DNA of 22,265 nt from a virus: IMG/VR virus record IMGVR_UViG_3300009091_000066, positions 1 through 22,265 of that record. One strand, given 5' to 3'. Positions 19,363 to 22,265 of this stretch are shown piece after piece. The position numbers and the translations under genes are program-made. Numbering within the stretch: position 1 is the first letter of the stretch; each line of letters opens with the position of its first letter. A model generated the notes under the pieces. It worked only from the letters and a program-made list of their open reading frames with translations, searched no databases and was not told the DNA's origin.

Positions 19363-21840
19363 TCAGCTCTGTGCTCGTAGGCGATCAATGGATCTTCTAA
19401 TAGCCATGTCAGCCTGAGCCTCGTCAAGTTGTTTGTCTCCCAACTCGAACTCGGTGACTTGTTCGCCAGGCTTATGAGTTATGGTCATAGGGCCTAAACT
19501 AATGTCCGTTACACCGACAGAAGTCAGTTGTACCGGGAACCTGGACAGTGTAGGTGGGTTAACTATCCCACGAACTTGTAAGTCAGGTACATTAGTTCGA
19601 GTCCGGTTATTTATCGCCAGGGTAAGCATAGCGATGGTATCTGCGTCTTGGTAAGGCAGACTCTTGTCTTGGATGGCCATCGAGATGGGCTGCTCTCTAC
19701 CTTCCGACACTGCCTGAGTCTCTACAAAGGATTGACTTATAGCGTCCGCGGAGTTTGCTGCGGTAGATCCTAGAGGCTGTAGAGACTCGAACCAAACTTC
19801 CAAAGTCCATGTATGCCCTTCAGTGAGTACTACGGCTCCTGCGGGATCGTACAACATAGCTCGCAGATGGATCCAGTGTACATTGGCTGGATCAAACAAG
19901 GTATCTCCTGCCTCGTTCTCTGTCTGTCTAGTCTTGCTATACATCTCCCACTTAGTTGGAGTCCAACCAGTTCCCATAATTTGGTTGGGGTTTAAGAAGG
20001 CACAAGCACTAGAGACCGCGGCAATGTCCGGACCTGGATATGCTCCTGTATGAAGTGCTAAACCGAGCCACGCAACGCTACGAGGAATGGCTGCGATTCC
20101 TTGATCGGTCGTTACTCGATACCTCACCCAGGCCCACAAGTAACCCCAGTACCAAGAGGACATATTACAAAGGACCGCAGGCACAGCTATGTAGCCCAAG
20201 TCTATATGATCTGGTATACTTGTCACAGTAGTTGACATGGTGTAAGACTTGGTAAACTTGATACTCTTTGTTCCCTCGTAGGGAGTCTTCTCCCCAGCAC
20301 TAATGACTACTCCGTTTCCGAAGTTATGCCACTTAGTTTCGTCTTCACACCACACTTCATCCCAATAGAACACTCCCTCAGGACGAGGTGTAGGCGTAGT
20401 AGTTCTGGAGTAGTATACCCGGTTAACATACATGGAACTATCTTGCTGCAAGGCTATTTCTCCCTCAGGAGTCAGTAACCTGCGTTCTGTCCCAGGAGTG
20501 TCTTCCTCCACGTCGTCGCGTAGTGCGTCCCACGCGGGCCAGTTTGCTTGATGACCGAAGTAGAAGTGCCAGACTCCTTCGATGCTTATTAGAGTCCACT
20601 GACACCCTGTTATCTCACAGAACTCGTCGAGAACGGTTCTAATAGACTTCCCCATACCTGACCAGCTGTGTAGAACTAGAGGACCGCCGTAGGTTCCAGC
20701 TGCCAGGGCTTGCCAAGTCTCTTGGTCGACTACTCCGCTTTCATGGAGGCCATGAGCAGTCTGAAAGGACTGCACAGCAGTAAGCGTCGCGGTGTCAAAG
20801 ATAGCGGTAATATCCAGAGAAGCTCCGTGAGCGTTGAGAAGGAATTGAGCACGTTCTACGTACAGCCCTTGAGCTCCGTAACTAAGTGTAGGCCACACAG
20901 GAATGGACTGAAGAATGCTTGGCTCTTCCACATGACATATGATTCCTGTAGGACACATTCCAGAGGGATTCTCTATCATGCTTCGGATAGCCATACCTAC
21001 TGTGGTGTTGTTCAGCTGCCACTCACAGGATATTTTGTCCCATTGAGCTGATGGGTCTTCACAGATGACTCTAGGAGCCTTTCCTCCCTCTCGAGCAGTT
21101 ACAGTTCCTCGATACTCCACAGCCTTACCGTCCTCATCCTTGATGACCAAGGCAAGCTCTTCGTCCTTGTATCCCCAACGAATTACCCCGCCGTAGGGCT
21201 GGGTAGCGGTGTAAGTAGGGAGCAAGATAGTGCCAGGAGCTGCAGGCTCTATTCCAGCATCTTCTCTGTACTGTCCGAATCCTGTAGTAAGTGACTCCCA
21301 CTTACGACAGGTAAGTCCACCAAGAGCGTACTCTGACTGTGTCTGAATTAAGTTGCAGTCTACATGGTATCCATGACCGTATTGCCACTCTAGAATTTGG
21401 GCCGCGTACATGCCTGTAGCCCAGGTGTTGAGCCACTCTAGAGGTGTCCAAGGACATAGAACACCTATTCGAGACCAGGTACCTATATGTTCTCCGTAAC
21501 CATAACAGTATTGTGCTACGGATGCGGCAGTGGCGTCGAATTCTATGGCAAAGTACACAGGACACAAAGTAGAAATACCCAAGGCAGTTAATGCGGCCAT
21601 AGCCGCAGTAGCGTCAGCGTCTCCTGCAGCCCATCCTGCAGCCGCTCTTGTAGGGTACAACCGCCACACGAACACGTGGTCTACCATAGCAGCCTTGGCG
21701 GAATCAAGCTCAGCTTCAGTAACCGAGGATAGAGTTCGAACAATGAAGTCTCTACCACAAGCTTTCATGGTATCAAAGAACTCGTCCCAGTCGCTGGGGG
21801 TTCCTCCGTACTCTATGCTTACGCCGTAGCGACGACTCAT
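19363..21840 (-). CDS. Tail hub-like protein with embedded DUF1906-like and peptidoglycan-binding domains
   Basis: 825 residues. Residues 1-190 resemble DUF1906, a glycoside-hydrolase-like TIM barrel (YGVSIEYGG at the start, VYFAIEFDAT with E100 and D102). About 205-310 and 385-470 look like two halves of a tail-hub fold (SMIENPSGMCPTG; KSIRTVLDEFCEITGCQWTL), with a PG_binding_1 domain (about 315-381) between them, as if inserted. About 488-690 is beta-rich, possibly carbohydrate binding, and the end (about 700-825, THKPGEQVTEFELGDKQLDE) matches the closing strands of hub proteins. It probably sits at the tail tip and locally opens the cell wall during DNA entry. Catalysis by the barrel is unproven; domain borders are approximate. 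Confidence 0.75.
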   Translation of the reverse strand: MSRRYGVSIEYGGTPSDWDEFFDTMKACGRDFIVRTLSSVTEAELDSAKAAMVDHVFVWRLYPTRAAAGWAAGDADATAAMAALTALGISTLCPVYFAIEFDATAASVAQYCYGYGEHIGTWSRIGVLCPWTPLEWLNTWATGMYAAQILEWQYGHGYHVDCNLIQTQSEYALGGLTCRKWESLTTGFGQYREDAGIEPAAPGTILLPTYTATQPYGGVIRWGYKDEELALVIKDEDGKAVEYRGTVTAREGGKAPRVICEDPSAQWDKISCEWQLNNTTVGMAIRSMIENPSGMCPTGIICHVEEPSILQSIPVWPTLSYGAQGLYVERAQFLLNAHGASLDITAIFDTATLTAVQSFQTAHGLHESGVVDQETWQALAAGTYGGPLVLHSWSGMGKSIRTVLDEFCEITGCQWTLISIEGVWHFYFGHQANWPAWDALRDDVEEDTPGTERRLLTPEGEIALQQDSSMYVNRVYYSRTTTPTPRPEGVFYWDEVWCEDETKWHNFGNGVVISAGEKTPYEGTKSIKFTKSYTMSTTVTSIPDHIDLGYIAVPAVLCNMSSWYWGYLWAWVRYRVTTDQGIAAIPRSVAWLGLALHTGAYPGPDIAAVSSACAFLNPNQIMGTGWTPTKWEMYSKTRQTENEAGDTLFDPANVHWIHLRAMLYDPAGAVVLTEGHTWTLEVWFESLQPLGSTAANSADAISQSFVETQAVSEGREQPISMAIQDKSLPYQDADTIAMLTLAINNRTRTNVPDLQVRGIVNPPTLSRFPVQLTSVGVTDISLGPMTITHKPGEQVTEFELGDKQLDEAQADMAIRRSIDRLRAQS

Positions 21841-22265
21841 AGCTCTATGCTCCTATGTCGCAGGATACTTTTGTAGGCTAGAACCTCTCTAGTGTCCTCG
21901 GCTGCGGTCATGTCGTCGCTATGAAGCATGTGTCCAGCTACCTTAGACGAGGTAACCGTGCTCCCTGGAGTAGCCCCCATGTAACGACCTATGGCTAACT
22001 TGGGTACACCTGTCGCCGTTGCTGTAGTCGTTACATCCGAGGGAACGGTAGCACTTATGTTCGTCAGCGTAAGTGTAGTACCTACTCGCTTCAGACGTAG
22101 GAGTACCCAAGCAGTAGCCGATACCGTAAGGTCAGCTGATGTCGCTCCGTTGACTACAATACGTATCTTACCCGTACCATTGTATTGGACGGAGTAGTAG
22201 TTTGTGTCGTTAGCATCTTCACCTAGAAACCAGATACAACCCGAAGTTCCACTAGGATATAGAAC
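21837..22265 (-). CDS. LamG-like tail or receptor-binding protein, C-terminal part
   Basis: The frame is open from the window edge to a TGA that overlaps the start of the next gene (ATGA), leaving 142 C-terminal residues. The visible part is a beta-sandwich pattern as in LamG/concanavalin-like domains: WFLGEDANDTNYYSVQY, GKIRIVVNG, WVLLRLKRVGTTLTL and KLAIGRYMGA, followed by a helical end. Such domains bind sugars on phage tails. The start and the rest of the protein lie outside the window. Confidence 0.65.
   Translation of the reverse strand, partial: VLYPSGTSGCIWFLGEDANDTNYYSVQYNGTGKIRIVVNGATSADLTVSATAWVLLRLKRVGTTLTLTNISATVPSDVTTTATATGVPKLAIGRYMGATPGSTVTSSKVAGHMLHSDDMTAAEDTREVLAYKSILRHRSIEL

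Noticed and set aside
19813-21829. Plus-strand frames opposite the tail gene
   Set aside because: All are antisense shadows of the 825-residue protein, with no promoter or ribosome site.
1-22265. tRNA genes, integrase, attachment sites or insertion sequences
   Set aside because: No cloverleaf, recombinase motif, transposase frame or terminal inverted repeats with target duplication were seen.

Overview
The window is a stretch of a double-stranded DNA phage (or prophage) genome. About 36 tightly packed genes, most of them small, overlap by ATGA, GTGA or TGATG junctions and lie mainly on the minus strand. The lysis and tail genes have peptidoglycan-binding modules, an NlpC/P60-like endolysin and a DUF1906-like glycoside-hydrolase-like domain, which points to a Gram-positive-type host (actinobacterial, firmicute or similar). 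Promoters are sigma-70-like (TTGAAG / TATAAT). No integrase, tRNA, IS element or CRISPR array is visible.

Layout, following minus-strand transcription from the right. (1) 22265-17610: end of a tail or receptor-type protein, an 825-residue tail hub-like protein with embedded cell-wall domains, a 40-residue peptide, a coiled-coil membrane protein, an endolysin and a holin. (2) 16242-17528, plus strand: a three-gene operon with a SprT-like zinc metalloprotease, a membrane protein and a small unknown, with its own promoter and a strong terminator. It converges on the lysis genes and diverges from (3) 16086-15394, a helix-turn-helix regulator. (4) 15354-5472: a long early/replication operon that begins with a structured leader and many small zinc-knuckle or membrane proteins, then a RuvC-like resolvase, a SNF2-type helicase, a RecB/Cas4-like Fe-S nuclease (with an internal promoter), a Sak4-type recombinase and a DUF669-like (possibly ssDNA-binding) protein. 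It closes with a clear terminator. (5) 5422-3615: a second small-gene operon whose promoter sits directly against that terminator and shares an exact 20-bp element with the promoter of block 4. (6) 3614-3265: a repeat-rich, AT-rich noncoding region, candidate replication origin or control region. (7) 3264-1: two ribbon-helix-helix proteins, each with its own promoter, then a large primase-helicase running off the left edge.

The most notable protein is the left-most one. One uninterrupted reading frame joins a DnaG-type CHC2 zinc finger and TOPRIM primase to an MCM-like AAA+ helicase (Walker A GDTGTAKT, Walker B CIDEM). Together with the Sak4-type protein, Fe-S nuclease, RuvC-like resolvase and SNF2 helicase it makes a self-contained replication/recombination module. 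The HTH regulator, its candidate GTTGTAGC sites at the two promoters flanking its gene, the shared 20-bp operator and the two RHH proteins look like the control circuit for that module.

All functional calls come from reading motifs by eye; no database search was possible.
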